A stretch of DNA of 64,000 nt from the NCBI GenBank assembly GCA_963691705.1, contig OY829541.1:42301661-42365660 (forward strand), read 5' to 3'. This stretch comes from Viola odorata. Its lineage: Eukaryota > Streptophyta > Magnoliopsida > Malpighiales > Violaceae. Below, piece by piece: positions 34,136 through 46,421 of the stretch. The notes under the pieces are model-generated. The model was not told where the DNA came from, did not search any database, and saw only the letters and a program-made list of their open reading frames with translations. How positions within the stretch are numbered: the stretch's first letter is position 1; every line of letters starts with the position of its first letter. The translations under genes and the position numbers were made by a program.

Positions 34136-34886
34136 GTTCGAACTCTTGGTTTTTACTTGCCAGTTATTCAAGTGTTCGGACTCGAATAGTAACAAGGTTC
34201 ACACGTGAACAATTGAGAAAATCCTCTCTGAATTTAATTGATTGAAAAATAACATAACCTTACAATGAAAAAAGGAGGCTCCTTTAAATAGGAAACCCTA
34301 AATCCTTACATTAGAAGTCCTACTTCTAATTGAACTTCTAATTAATTAATTAAACTAATTATAAATAAATCCAAACTAATTTAACTAATAATAAAGTAAC
34401 TAATTAGTTTCCTTCTTGACGCAAAAATTCTCTCTCGTTGGCGTGATCATGCCAAGGCTAGGAGTGATCACGTCATCGCCTGACATCAACGTATTCTCGC
34501 GTCTGTTATGGTCGTGATCACGTCATCGCCTGCGTCAATCTGGAGATGCTTTTGTTTTGGGCGTGATCACGACAAGGTTAGGTGTGATCACGTCATCGCC
34601 TGTGTCAATCTTGGCGTTGCTTTTATTTTGGGAGTGATCACGCCAAGCATTAGCGTGATAGCGCCAAGACCAGTCTTGGATCGTATCATTCCCTTCTTCT
34701 TCGAAAAGATTCGCCCTCGAATCTTGTTCAACGCCATCTGGCCAAGAAAGCTCCACAAATCCATACTCAATTGCATACTCACCAGCGTGCTCATCTTCAC
34801 CTCGCGCTCGCATCCTCGGTTCGATAGGTGGTCGTCGTACACCTTGCACATGTGGTGCATTAGGGTTTATCCGAGGATTCGCATCA
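34136..34886 (-). repeat. 3' LTR of the Gag-protease element, truncated
   Basis: Matches the right LTR from about position 230 on (shared TTATTCAAGTGTTCGGACTC, then AAATAGGAAACCCTAAATCC) to the end ATTCGCATCA. Contains several copies of the GGCGTGATCACGCC palindrome, many mutated (34440-34453 and onward to about 34670). The minus strand just inside reads GTCGAAGGGGAGGAGA, the polypurine tract. Confidence 0.8.
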
Positions 34887-35050
34887 TCTCCTCCCCTTCG
34901 ACAGGATTCGCCCTAGAATTTGGACTAAAACCTGCACCACAATACCTCAAGTTAGTATGAACTAAAGGCATGTACGTAAGATAGGAATTACCCGAGACAT
35001 CCACTCCGACGGTGGTGTCAATGCGCTTGACGATGGTTTGGGTAGAACCA

Positions 35051-36042
35051 TCATCTCTCATAGGGATCGGTCTTGTTGCGTTGGGTAATCAACCTTGGAA
35101 GGTGTAAGAACATCCTATCCCAATCAACAACCTTGAAGAACATCCTTAAGTTCTTTCGGTAACTCTCATCTTGTCGTGAGACATCCAAGAGTTCCATATG
35201 ACTCAAGGCTTGTCCAAGGGGTATCTTCGCCATTACAAAATCTCTGCCATTCCTTAAACTTGCATAATAACTCAAAGAAATAGGGGTTAATGGTACCACA
35301 AGTATAGATCCATAAGAAAATTGGTTGCAAGTAAAGATAAGCGATAAATCTCTAGTAAACGCAAACTTACATACCAATGGATAGTATACGACTCCTAAAC
35401 TCAAGTTAGCACCACCACTATTAATTATAAATTTGAAACCAGAATCATACAATTTTATGGTGTCCACATACTTACATGAGCTAAGCCCTAGGGAAGAAAA
35501 TCGTACCTCACCCTTTCGGTAAGGGTTTAACGAACTAGTCGCCATGGATGCGTAAGGTCCGTTCCACCCTCTTGTTAACACGGTAAGAGGCTTCTTCTCT
35601 ACCCATAACCTTATCTCCCTTTGTAAATTATGAAAAACAATCATAGAAGGGAAACTAAATGGGTTAGCGTTAGGAAAAACAAAGCACAATTCCCGAAAAC
35701 TAGGTTTTTTGTGGCTTACGCCAAAATAGAATTTTTGCGCACAAAGTGCGTTCCTCACTTGTTTTCCTATGGCATATTTGATCTCTCCTTTTGTATTTAT
35801 GCCAAATATCGCATGCTCTCTATTTTCATGCGGGTTGTTTTGACTCTCATCTCTCATTCCATGCTCGCTCTTTTCATGGAAGTTGTTTTCTTTCTCATCT
35901 CTTTTCATGGGGGTTGTTTTGCTCTTTTTATTTTCCCTCTAACACTCAACTTTTTCTTTTCAAGATTTTTTGAGTTCTTGTAAGTAACATGAGACTTCGC
36001 TAACCATTTTTGATCTTCCATGACTTGATTTGGCTTTAAGGG
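35051..36042 (-). CDS. Unrecognised ORF in place of RT/integrase
   Basis: An uninterrupted 285-codon frame (35908-35051), preceded by more linker-like sequence to 36042 with stops. Its N-terminal ~95 residues align with the protease-RT linker of the element at 19288-27179 (GKQVRNALCAQKFYF... and SMIVFHNLQREI against [12 protein letters not shown]... and [10 protein letters not shown]). Where RT should begin the sequence changes to an unrelated segment: LTRGWNGPYASMATSSLNPY, LSSCKYVDTIKLYDSGFKF, GSILVVPLTPISLSYYASL, MAKIPLGQALSHMELLDVS and FKVVDWDRMFLHLPRL. I recognise no fold or catalytic motif. After the stop, another frame (35061-34867) ends NSRANPVEGEEMM at the polypurine tract, like the normal polyprotein end. 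Open frame while gag is full of stops is notable. Confidence 0.6.
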
Positions 36043-37680
36043 TGATTGATGGTTTATTTTCATTGTTTTATTGTCTCTTTTCTTAGTAATTGAGATGATA
36101 ATTATGCTACTTTAAGCCCTTTTGCTTCCTTTCTCCTTAAACAGCCTTCGGAGTATCAATATGAAGGAAAGGAACGAAAAGCTTGAAGATTAGAGCTAAA
36201 TCAATCAGTCTTGGTTTGAAGTTTTCTGCTGGACGCATTTCCTCTTCGTCCCAAGGCCTTGACAAGAAGCGACCTGTCAGAGTTCCAGCCTGGACAGCAC
36301 TGAGCGTACTTTTGTATTTTATTTGTTAAAGCTGGTTCGCCCATCCTGGAACGTGGAGGACATTAGCACGAGTATTAGTGCCTGTATTCCCTCTTCCACC
36401 TTGCAGAAGAGCCAAGGGGACAGAATGGAAGAATGTAAGAAGCACTCCCCTTCTTCCCATCAAGAATATTCTCTTCAAGAGTGAAGTAGTGCCCAGCTCC
36501 AGCCTGGTTTGGCAGCATGTTCGTGAGTGCTGCAGCACATGGTGAAGGCTGGACCTTTGAAGTTGATTAGAGGAGAAGAAGAATGACTATTAATAGAAGA
36601 ACGAAAGAGAGAGGAAGACATCGGGCAGCAAGAAGAAACCAGAGGAGAAAATCAGCATTTTCCCATATTTCCCAGAATTTCCAGCTTTGCTTTGTATTTT
36701 CCGGGTTTGAACTTATTCTGCATTTTTATTATGTATTATGGCTAAACCTCTAGGTTCCTGGTAGGGATCGAGAGATTGGCTGGTTATGTTGTTTGTGAGA
36801 CTTTATTGATCTTAATAGAAATGAATTTCGTATTTCTTTCCTTCTTGTTTTAAACTTTAAACTTGTCTTTGTTATTTTTGAGCTTGATCAACTTGGATTT
36901 AACTTGAACAAGTGCAGTCAGTTCTCTTGTGATCAAATCACTCTTAGAGAACAGTAGTAGATGAATTCAGCAGGGTAAAAGGGCATTTACTTGGTCTATG
37001 CTGATAGAAGGATTAGAACTAGACTACCTTCCCGTCCCAAGGCCTTGAGAAGGGCCGACCTAGGTGACAGCTGGGTTAACTGCCAGACTTGACCAGACCT
37101 TAGGATGACGAATTATTCCCGATGTCTAGAAGAAGGATTTCACTGATTTTATCATACTCTTGAGCTTTTCCATAAGTTTTCTGATTCCTTTGCTTAGGCC
37201 CCGCATGGCCAAGCAAAGTGGCGGATTAGAACCTTAAGAGAAGTTTGGGAAGATTAGGGTGTTTTAAATGGAAGTGATTCTTTTAATTCACTTTTGAAGC
37301 GAGATTTGGGAAATTTTAGTGTAAACTGATTTCCGCAACTTCTTCTATGGAAACCATTTCAAAAATGTATTTTTTCAATGATCAACAACTTGCCATTGCC
37401 ATCTCATAATGATCTCTACCTGGAATTCTTTCTCATCTGTAATTCTCTCTAGTTTATAACTATTTTATTGCATGCAACTGTCACTATTTCTACTGTATTC
37501 CCGTTTTATCATAACTTCACCACAAAAACTTGGTTTTATACTTGGTTATTTACAGGAACAACAAGAGTTAGGCAAGCTTGTCCTTGTGGGATCGATCCTC
37601 TCATCACTATCTACATTTATTTGTAGTTTAGCACTGAGTTGTATTTATATTTTTATGCGGGACATGCGACGAACCCGTCA
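36043..37680 (+). repeat. Athila 5' LTR (1,638 bp)
   Basis: TGATTGATGG...CCCGTCA. Differs from the right LTR by scattered substitutions and a few small indels. Holds two copies of the recurrent CGTCCCAAGGCCTTG motif (36246-36267 and about 37033-37052). The last ~200 bp include TATTTATATTTTTATG near the end. Open frames at its edge are not genes. Confidence 0.93.
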
Positions 37681-37685
37681 TAAAT

Positions 37686-37703
37686 TGGCGCCGTTGCCGG
37701 GGA
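37686..37703 (+). other. Primer-binding site, tRNA-Asp type
   Basis: TGGCGCCGTTGCCGGGGA begins five bases after the LTR end. This 18-base site is the usual one of Athila/Tat elements. Confidence 0.9.
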
Positions 37704-37734
37704 CAATGTGTTCTAATCTCTATTTTTCTTGTTC

Positions 37735-38913
37735 ATGACCAGGTCTTCCAATTCACAACCACTACAATTTACTCCAGAAATTTCAAGAAAAGAAACAACA
37801 ATCAGACTTTCAAAGAGAAAGTTCAGTGAGTTTTCTTCATCCGGATCAGATTCAGAACCAGAAGTCGGTTCATCCCAAGACCTTGGGACGGACCAACCAG
37901 AACCAGAAGCTGAAGCTGAACCAGAAATGGCAAACCCAGCTGAACCCACCTTGAGAGAGCTCAACCAAGGAGCTGAGCAGGAAACCTTCCTGTGCATCAA
38001 CTATCGTCCAGTCCCCAATGACTGGGCCGTGAAGTCCAATGTCATGCATAACCTCAACAAATTCAGAGGTCATGCATCCGAAAATCCCTACAAGCATCTA
38101 CAGAAATTTCAGTTTGAATGTGATGCTCTAAAACCAGCTGGAGTGACTCTTGAAAGGGCCAAGTTGAGAGCTTTTCCATGGTCTTTGGAGGACTCAGCCA
38201 AAAGCTGGTTCTTCAGTTTACCTCACAACTCCATTAACACTTGGGCTGACATGGCTGCTACCTTTCTAAAAAAATATTGGTCAGCTACCAAGGCTGGAGC
38301 TGCTAGGAAAAGTCTTGTTTCCATTCAGCAACATGGTAATGAGTCCTTTGGGGAATATCATCAAAGATTTAAAGACCTTCAAGAGGTCTGTCCAACCCAT
38401 GGAGTGCCTGAACAATCACTCATTCAATATTTTTATGATGGCATGAGCATTAAGGACAAAGAAAAGCTTGATTCAGCTGCTGGAGGAGCCTTGTTAGATT
38501 TAACACCAAGTCGAGCAATGGCTCTCATTCAGACCTTGGCGGATAATTGCCAACAAAATGGGACTTGTGACCGTTCAACCTCAACAAATGGGATGAATGT
38601 GGCTGCCATAGAGAGACACATGGAAGAAGTCTCTGCATTTATGAAGAACTTTCCAGCTACCATTGCTCAACTTCAACAAATTCCACCGCAGCAAGTCACA
38701 CCTTGTGGAGTTTGCTGTCAAATCGGTCATATGACTCATGAATGCCCGCTTGTAGCTGAACCAGTCGAGCAAGTTAATGCAGCCATGCCTCATCAAGGCA
38801 ATTCTTACACCAACAACAATAATCCAGGCTGGAAGAACTACCCTCACTATGGGTGGGGACCAAATCAGCAACAACCTCCGTTTGAATGGAGGAATTTCAA
38901 GCCTAGACCTTAG
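37735..38913 (+). pseudogene. Athila gag (N-terminal part)
   Basis: The first ATG (MTRSSNSQPLQF) is at 37735. The capsid region has NKFRGHASENPYKHLQKFQ, WSLEDSAKSWFFSLP, FLKKYWSATKAGAARKS and ESFGEYHQRFKDL, as in Athila gag. A zinc knuckle, CGVCCQIGHMTHEC, lies at about 38704-38747. The frame stops at TAG 38911-38913 after RNFKPRP but continues unchanged beyond, so this is a nonsense mutation. The stretch at 37871-37892 encoding SSQDLGTDQP is one copy of the recurrent palindrome. Confidence 0.88.
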
Positions 38914-39747
38914 CAAAATCAACAAAACTACCAAACAAATCAGCCCCCAGCTCAACCTCAACATCCACAACTACCAGCACCTCAACAACCACTGCAACTC
39001 ACTGCTCCACCTCCACCCCCACTTGAAGAAACACTTAAACAAATCCTTCAACCATTTATGCAATCAACCCAAGCTACCATAACTAATCTCCAAAAACAGA
39101 TTGGACAGCTTACCATGAATCAACAGAATACATCAGGGCAATTGCCATCCAACACGGTTGATAATCCTAGGCATGTTGTAAATGCCATGACTTTACGAAG
39201 TGGAAAAGATCTGCCACCCAGGGTCAGTTCATCCCAAGACCTTGGGACGAACCGACCAGAACTGCAACAAGAACCTGAAACTGAAGTTTTTCAGGAATCG
39301 TCCACTCCAGTAGCAGAACCATCTACTCCAGTAGGTGAAGCATCCATTCCAACTCCAGAAGCACAGAGAGAAGCTTCGAACCCTCAGGTAAACCCTTTTC
39401 CTTTTCCCGAAAGGCCTTCAAAAGCCAAGAAGGAAAGGGATAAGCAGAAAATTCTTGAAGTTTTTCGTAAAGTTGCTATTAATGTGCCATTGCTAGATAT
39501 GATATCTCAGGTTCCTAAGTATGCTAAATTCTTAAAGGATTTATGTACTAACAAGAAGAAACTAGCAGGCATAGAAACAGTGAACTTTAATGAAAATGTT
39601 TCCGCAATATTACAAAAAGAGCTTCCTACAAAATGCAAGGATCAAGGTACCTTTGTGATACCTTGTAAAATCGGGAGCAAGGAAGTAGATAAAGTATTGT
39701 GTGATCTTGGAGCAGGTATTAATGTCATGTCTCTTTCCATTTTTTAA
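38914..39747 (+). pseudogene. Athila gag C-terminus and protease start
   Basis: Same frame as gag: a Gln/Pro-rich linker, QLTMNQQ, VNAMTLRSGKDLPP, then a Pro/Glu-rich part and KAKKERDKQKILEVF. Protease begins FVIPCKIGSKEVDKVLCDLGAG (about 39650-39715). A TAA at 39745-39747 interrupts just after NVMSLSIF. A second palindrome copy lies at 39229-39250 (SSQDLGTNRP). Confidence 0.85.
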
Positions 39748-41692
39748 ACTTTGAATATTGGAAATCTTAAGGAAACTAGAGTTGTTATACAACTTGCTGA
39801 TAGATCCATTGTCTACCCCGTTGGAGTAGTAGAGGATGTCTTGGTGCAGGTAAATGACTTTATTTTTCCAGTAGATTTCTATATTGTTGACATGCGAAAT
39901 GAAGATGTTACTAAAACTACTGATGTGATTCTTGGTAGACCTTTTTTGAGAACAACCCGTGCTAAAATTGATGTGTATGATGGGTGTTTAACGCTTGAAT
40001 TTGGTGAAGAAACGATTAAATTTAATATGTATGAAGCAATGAAATACCCTGAAGATTTACACTGTGTTAATTTCTTAGATGTTATTGATCCTTTAGTTGA
40101 TGACATTTCTAAAATTAATAATGTTGATCCACTTGCGTATGTTCTTGGGAAGGGTTTGTCTAATGATGAAGTGGAAAAATTGCAAGGTGAATTACCAATC
40201 AGACCTGAAATCCTTAATCTTGTCAAGGAGCTGGACGTTTCAGACACTACTACAGGTATTGTGCAAGCTTTAGAATCAACAGACCAAGTTACTAAACTTC
40301 AGCCTTCAATTTTGCAGGCACCCTACTTGGAACTCAAAACATTACTTGAACACTTGAAGTACTCGTTCCTAGGCCTAGGGAAGAGTCTATCAGTAATAAT
40401 TTCCAGCAAGTTGACCAACACGCAAGAAGAAAGGCTTTTAAACGTCTTGAAGGAATTCAAGGGAGCAATCGGCTGGACCATAGCCGACATCAAGGGAATA
40501 TCTCCTGCCATTTGCACCTATAGAATACACCTAGAAGAGGGCAGCAAAACCGTGAGACAGCCGCAAAGGAGGCTTAATCCTCCAATGATGGAAGTCGTGA
40601 AAAAAGAAATTCTTAAACTTCTTGCTGCAGGTGTAATCTATCCTATTTCTGATAGTTCTTGGGTGAGTCCTGTGCAGGTTGTTCCTAAGAAATCAGGAAT
40701 CACAGTGGTGGCCAACAATGAAAGACAATTGGTGCCTATGAGAGAGCAAAATTCATGGAGAGTGTGCATAGATTATAGGAGGCTGAACAACGCTACTAGG
40801 AAGGACCATTTTCCCCTTCCATTTATCGATCAGATGCTTGAAAGGTTGGCAGGTAAATCACACTATTGTTGCCTTGATGGATTTTTAGGATTCTATCAAA
40901 TTCCCGTAGCCATTGAAGACCAAGAAAAGACAACCTTTACTTGCCCCTTTGGCACGTTTGCATACAAAAGGATACCCTTTGGTTTGTGTAATGCACCCGC
41001 TACATTTCAGCGGTGCATGGTGAGTATATTTTCTGATTTTGTAGAAAAAGGAATTGAAGTTTTCATGGACGATTTCACCGTTTATGGAAATTCATTTGAT
41101 GAGTGTTTGGAAAACTTGAGAAAAATCTTGATTAGATGCATGGAAACTAATTTAGTTTTGAATTATGAGAAATGCCATTTTATGGTAAATCAAGGATTAA
41201 TTCTAGGCCATATTATTTCAAAGAAAGGCATAGAGGTGGATAAAGCAAAAATTGATGTGATTGACTCATTGCCTTACCCATCTTGTGTACGAGATGTTTG
41301 TTCATTTCTAGGCCTTGCAGGTTTTTATAGACGTTTTATCAAGGATTTTTCAAAGGTTGCGGAGCCTATGTGCAGGCTGCTGCAAAAAGATGCAAAATTC
41401 GACTTCAATGAGCAATGCAAGAGGGCGTTTGACCTCTTGAAACAGAAGCTAGTGACAGCACCAGTGATTCAAGCACCCGACTGGACAAAACCATTTGAAC
41501 TCATGTGTGATGCAAGTGATGTAGCCATAGGGGCTGTTCTTGGACAAAAATTTGACAAAGACCCGCACGTGATTTATTATGCCTCAAGGATGCTTGATGA
41601 AGCCCAAAGAAATTACACCACCACGGAAAAAGAATTATTTTCAATTGTCTTTGCTTTAGATAAATTTCGTTCTTATCTTCTTGGCACTAAAG
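39748..41692 (+). pseudogene. Athila pol: protease end, RT, RNase H (5' part)
   Basis: The frame resumes with VIQLADRSIVYPVGVVEDV and VILGRPFL (protease end), a long linker, then RT with WRVCIDYRRLNNATRKDHFPL, FGTFAYKRIPFGLCNAPATF, and FMDD at 41062-41073 in place of YxDD, usual in this lineage. RNase H begins FELMCDASDVAIGAVLGQ (about 41500) and is cut after FRSYLLGTK at 41692 by an inserted solo LTR. No stop inside this piece. Length and order are normal for Athila. Confidence 0.9.
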
Positions 41693-43149
41693 TGACGAGG
41701 GTGTCGCATGCCCTGCATAAAAGTTAAGTTCAACTCAGTGCTCTACTACAAACAAATGCAGATAGTGGTGAGAGGATCGATCCCACAGAGACATCGGTCT
41801 GATCTTTGCTTTTCCTGTAAATGACGAAAATCAGTGAAGAGGTGAGAGTTTGATTGGTTGAGAAACAAAAGGAACGAAAATAAGATTGCATAAAAGAGGA
41901 CAGCAGTGAAATAAGAGGAAAATCAGTAGGAGAAAGGTATCCCTGGTAGAGATATTAACGAAGTGACAATTCCAAGATGTTGATCATTGACAAAAGGATT
42001 TTCAAAACCATTTTCATAGAGAAGTTATAGAGATACATCCAGGGGCGATCTCCAAGCCTCCTCCTACTCAAGTCACTCAAGGAGAAGCTCCTTTCGCGAC
42101 CCTAACTCCCTTAACAATCAAGGATTGCTAGTTTGTTGATTATGATTAGGAAGGCCCTTCTCTAGACCTTGAGATGGACGCACTTGCAGTCCATTGACCT
42201 CAAAACTAACCCGTTTCTTCTTCTAGTTTCAAGAAGACATCATCCTATCCACTAGTTGTCCACTCGGGTTCTCTCTAACACAGAAACACGGCATTAGAGT
42301 GATTCTACTGTAATCATTCAAGTTAAAACATAGGTTAGCTAAGCCCAAATTCAACAAGAACAAATTGACATTAAACCAAGCAAGAAAAGAGATATGAAAA
42401 CGTTTTTAATTAAGAACAAGAAGTCTCACAACGTTTCTGGAATTGTCAACCTCTAAATCTCTACCAGAGATGGAGGTTTTTAGTTACAAAACATAATGGA
42501 AATGATACAAGAAGTGCAAAACCGAAAATGGAGAAAAGCTGGAAAATCTGGAAAATTGGAGAAAAGCTGATTTTCTCCTCTGGTTTCTCCTTCTGTCCAA
42601 ATCCCCTCCTCTGTCCGTTCTGATCTCTATTAATGTCCTTCTGGACGCCAAGATGTTCCTCTCCAAGGTGAGACAGCTCCCACTAACAAGTCTCCTCAGT
42701 TTGGTCTTCAAGAAGCTTGTCCAATATTCTTCCAAAACACAAGGAGAATGTTGTTTTTGTCTTCTAAGCACTCGTTAGGAGTGTGAGGAATGAAATCGGA
42801 GCTCAAGAGACTTAGTGTCTCTAAAAACGGGGTCCAAGGAGACAAGAAACGCACTCAAGACTAAATAAATGTGGCACGTAAAATCATGGTGAGTGCTGTC
42901 CAGATCTGGGAACGTCACGACAGCCTCATCTCAAGGCCTTGAGATGAGTCGAAATGCATCAGCTGGAAAATCTGCCAAGGCTGATTGATCAATTGAGCTC
43001 TATTCTTTGACCTTTTCGTTCCTTTTCCTACCTCTGGTCATTCAAGTGTAATTCTGGAAAAAAGGAGAAATAAGGGTCAAAGCAGCATGTTTATTGTCTC
43101 AAAAGCTAAATAAAGAGACAACAAAACTAAGTGGAATAACAATCAATCA
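41693..43149 (-). mobile_element. Solo LTR of a related Athila family inside RNase H
   Basis: TGACGAGGGTGTCGCATGCC at the left and ATAACAATCAATCA at the right are the reverse complement of Athila LTR termini (ACCCGTCA end and TGATTGATGG start), diverged. TAAAG flanks both sides (41688-41692, 43150-43154), a 5-bp target duplication. Length 1,457 bp; no internal region remains, so recombination between two LTRs left a solo copy. Minus orientation. Contains a perfect palindrome at 42925-42948. An open frame at 42484-42771 is not convincing. Confidence 0.88.
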
Positions 43150-43154
43150 TAAAG

Positions 43155-44686
43155 TCATAATTTATTCTGACCATGCAGCCTTGAAGTATCTTTTGGCAAA
43201 GAAGGAAGCAAAGCCAAGACTAATTAGGTGGATACTACTCCTGCAGGAATTTGATCTTGAGATCAAAGATAAAAAGGGCAGAGAAAATGTGGTGGCTGAT
43301 CACTTGAGCAGAATTTTGGTTGACATCAAATCAGACCCAGTCAAGGAGGAATTCCCGGATGAACGCTTGTTTCTAGGCCTAGGGATGAGACCATGGTATT
43401 CTGATGTTGCCAATTACCTTGCTACGGGTAATTTCCATGGTCACTACCTTGCACACGAGAAGGAAAAAATTAGGAGAGACTCTAGGAAATACATTTGGGA
43501 TGATCCATACCTATGGCATGTAGGAAAAGATCAAATCCTCTGTAGATGTGTGCTTGAGAGTGAAGTTCCTTCAATTTTAAATTTCTGCCATGCTTATGTT
43601 TGTGGAGGACACTTCGGATACAAGAGAACAACTCATAAGGTTCTCGAATCAGGTTTTTTCTGGCCGAACCTATTTAAAGACTCATTTGATTTTTGCAAAA
43701 CTTGTTTAGAGTGCCAAAAGGCGGGTAATATTTCTTCAAGAGATCAGATGCCTTTAAACCCAATTTTTGTTTGTGAGATTTTTGATGTTTGGGGGATAGA
43801 CTTCATGGGTCCATTCCCCAATTCAGGAGGAAAATTCTACATCATTTTGGCAGTTGACTACCTATCTAAATGGGTAGAAGCGAAGACGACAAGAGCTGAT
43901 GATTCAAAGACCGTTGTTTCATTCTTGAAATCCCAAGTCCTTAACAGATTTGGAGTACCACGAGTGATCATTAGTGACAGAGGCAGCCACTTCTGTAACA
44001 GAGTTGTGTCTTCTCTCTTCGTCAAGTACAACATCACACACCGTGTGTCCACTGCCTATCATCCTCAAACGAATGGATTGGCTGAATTGTCGAATAGAGA
44101 AGTCAAATCAATCTTGAGCAAAACAGTCAGAACAGATCGAGGAGACTGGAGTCAGAGACTTGATGATGAATTATGGGCGTATAGAACAGCATTCAAAACC
44201 TCTATCGGGACAACTCCTTACAAGTTGGTTTATGGCAAATCATGCCATTTACCCGTGGAAATTCAGCACCGAGCCTACTGGGCTATTAAACAATGCAACA
44301 TGAACCTTTCAGAAGCTGGATCACACAGGAAATTACAAGTTCAGGAGTTGGAAGAATTGAGAAATGATGCCTACGAAAATTCTGCCATCATCAAGGCCAA
44401 AGCCAAATTATACCATGACAGGTCCATTCGTCCCAAGGCCTTGACAGTTGGGTAGAAGGTTCTACTTTTCAGCTCAAGATTTCTCATCCTAGCTGGAAAA
44501 TTGAAGAGCCGCTGGACTGGTCCCTTTGTGATTACTAATGTGTACCCCAATGGTGCTGTTGATATTCAAAACAAGGAGGATCGGAACATTTTCAAGGTTA
44601 ATGGGCATCGCCTTTTTATGAGGGATTCCAAAACCATACCGTGGAGAGCACCACGTTTGAATCACCTCCATGATGATACAACCTGA
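43155..44686 (+). pseudogene. Athila pol: RNase H (3' part), integrase
   Basis: Continues the split frame: VIIYSDHAALKYLLAKKEAK, ENVVADHLSRI. Integrase has the zinc finger (CGGHFGYKRTTH...CKTCLEC), IDFMGPF (about 43797), ISDRGSHF (about 43970) and NREVKSIL (about 44092), the D-D-E triad all present. A TAG at 44453-44455 follows RPKALTVG; beyond it [20 protein letters not shown] is the usual C-terminal module, ending at 44686. The segment at 44428-44450 is another copy of the recurrent palindrome, here in coding sequence. Confidence 0.88.
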
Positions 44687-46410
44687 AATGGCATCCAGTC
44701 GAGTCCAAGACTGCAAACAGGGACGCTACATGGGAGGCAACCCATGCCATACTCATTCGGTTTTCTTCAGCTTGAGAAATGGGTAAGACAGTTTCAGTAC
44801 AGCCAAGGTCAGCTCGTCCCAAGGCCTTGGGACGAATCAACCTTTTTACCAAAAATTCAGCCCATTTAATGATTTAACCGTTAAACCCACTTTCAGCATA
44901 AACCTATCAGTTTCCTCCCACGACTCAAACTCCTCAATCTCTCAAAACGCTGTCAACACTCATCCCCTCAACCACTCTCTCCTCTCAACCATTTTTCACC
45001 TCCACCACTTCATCTTCCCCAAAATCCAACCCTTCTCTCAAACGGCAACCAACCCTGCACCAGCATCGCCTTCACACTATTCCCAGATTGCTGTACTTCT
45101 TCGAAATCAAAATACTCTCCTCCGTCAGCTGAACATCCACACTCAGGATAACGTCCTTGCTATGCAGGAGAACATCCTTGCTGTCTTGAACCGCGCTTTC
45201 CCTCCACCAGCCCCTCCGCAAGAATAATGCCCCGGTCATTTCTTTTCCTGTTTGTTTCCTTTTTGCTTGTTTGTTTTTGTTTGGTTTCCTTCACATTAAG
45301 GACAATGTGTCCGATAAGTGTGGGGGAGATACTTTGGTGTTTATTTTTGTGTTTTATGTGTTTAATGCATGTTTTTATTTTTAGTTTTTATGCATGTTTA
45401 TTTCAATTTATTGCTTGCGCAACTGCTTGTTTTTATTTTTGTTTTTGCATGAGCTGTGTTTTTCCTTTTTTGTGTTCCACCCCTTTTTGTATGGAATTTA
45501 ATCCCAAAAACTTGACTTATGTACACACTTGATTAATCAACTCTGTCCTGCAATATGAAACACATCAGACCTTGCAATTTGAGCATTTATTCTCATAGAT
45601 GTATGATTAGTATTGTTGTCCTAGGAAATACTTTGCTAGAATTGCACTGTCTTCTCTTCCCAAGGTCTTGGGATGAGGATCCTATCCTCTACACTGCTGC
45701 TAGTTTTTAATTTCTATTTGCATGAGTACCATTTAATTTTCTTGTGTGCTGGTCTCTCACCATGCCCTCCTGGATTGCACGATGTTGGTGGTTCGGCACC
45801 ATCATCCCTATTTGGAGAAACTTCCAGTCGGTTATGTGCTAACTCCTTAATTTTGGACCGATCATAGCACCCTTGGGGAGAGACCATGTCTGCATGAGCT
45901 TTCTGTTTGAAATGGAATGTGGAAAGGAGCAAAACTCATGGGAAAAGAAAAGAAGTGTTGCAATAAAAAAAAAAAAAAAGAAGAGAGGAAGAAAGAGAGA
46001 AAAAAAAAATAAAGGAGGTATAAGAGGCCGAAGGCCTAAATAAAAGAAATATGGTGGAGGAAGGAGGAAAAGAGGAGAAGATTGGTGGTGTTCTTTAATT
46101 TTGTTGTTCGTACTTTAATTAATTTTTAATTCTTTTTGCATGAGTGTCAGCAGCTAGTGTTTGGATAAAGAGTCGAAGGAAGAGAAGTCAGAGGTTCTAT
46201 GGTTGTATTTCCTGGTTGAACAGCATGCTATCATACCGCTATATGAATTTTTTGTACATTTGTAGGGTCAAACGTGTTTGAGTATTGCTTGAATGAGTTG
46301 ATTCTTCAAGTTTTTGTATGAGTTCAGTCTAGGGATTGATTTTCTGTACAAGGGGTGTGTTTTCTGTGTTTTGTTCTTAGTTCATGCTTGAGGGAAAGCA
46401 TGGATTAAGT
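44687..46410 (+). other. Athila 3' non-coding region, no convincing env-like gene
   Basis: No gene is supported. About 44940-45226 is open without an ATG and reads HYSQIAVLLRNQNTLLRQLN...NILAVLNRAFPPP, possibly a relic ORF. Then T-rich DNA with a purine tract (AAGTGTGGGGGAGA, about 45316-45329) that resembles a polypurine tract but lies 1.1 kb from the LTR. A purine-rich block with A runs lies at 45965-46080. Two palindrome copies occur, a perfect one at 44814-44835 and one at 45656-45677. Confidence 0.6.
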
Positions 46411-46421
46411 GTGGGGGGATA
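46411..46421 (+). other. Athila polypurine tract
   Basis: GTGGGGGGATA directly before the 3' LTR TGATTGATGG. Confidence 0.8.

Noticed and set aside
36326..36538. Identical 70-codon minus-strand frames in both Athila LTRs (also 46705-46917)
   Set aside because: LTR duplication explains the conservation; there is no coding context or start signal.
45227..45532. Hydrophobic 101-codon frame in the Athila 3' region as an env-like protein
   Set aside because: It comes from T-rich DNA (Phe/Cys/Leu-rich in any frame), lacks a signal-plus-anchor layout, and has no usual env-like length.
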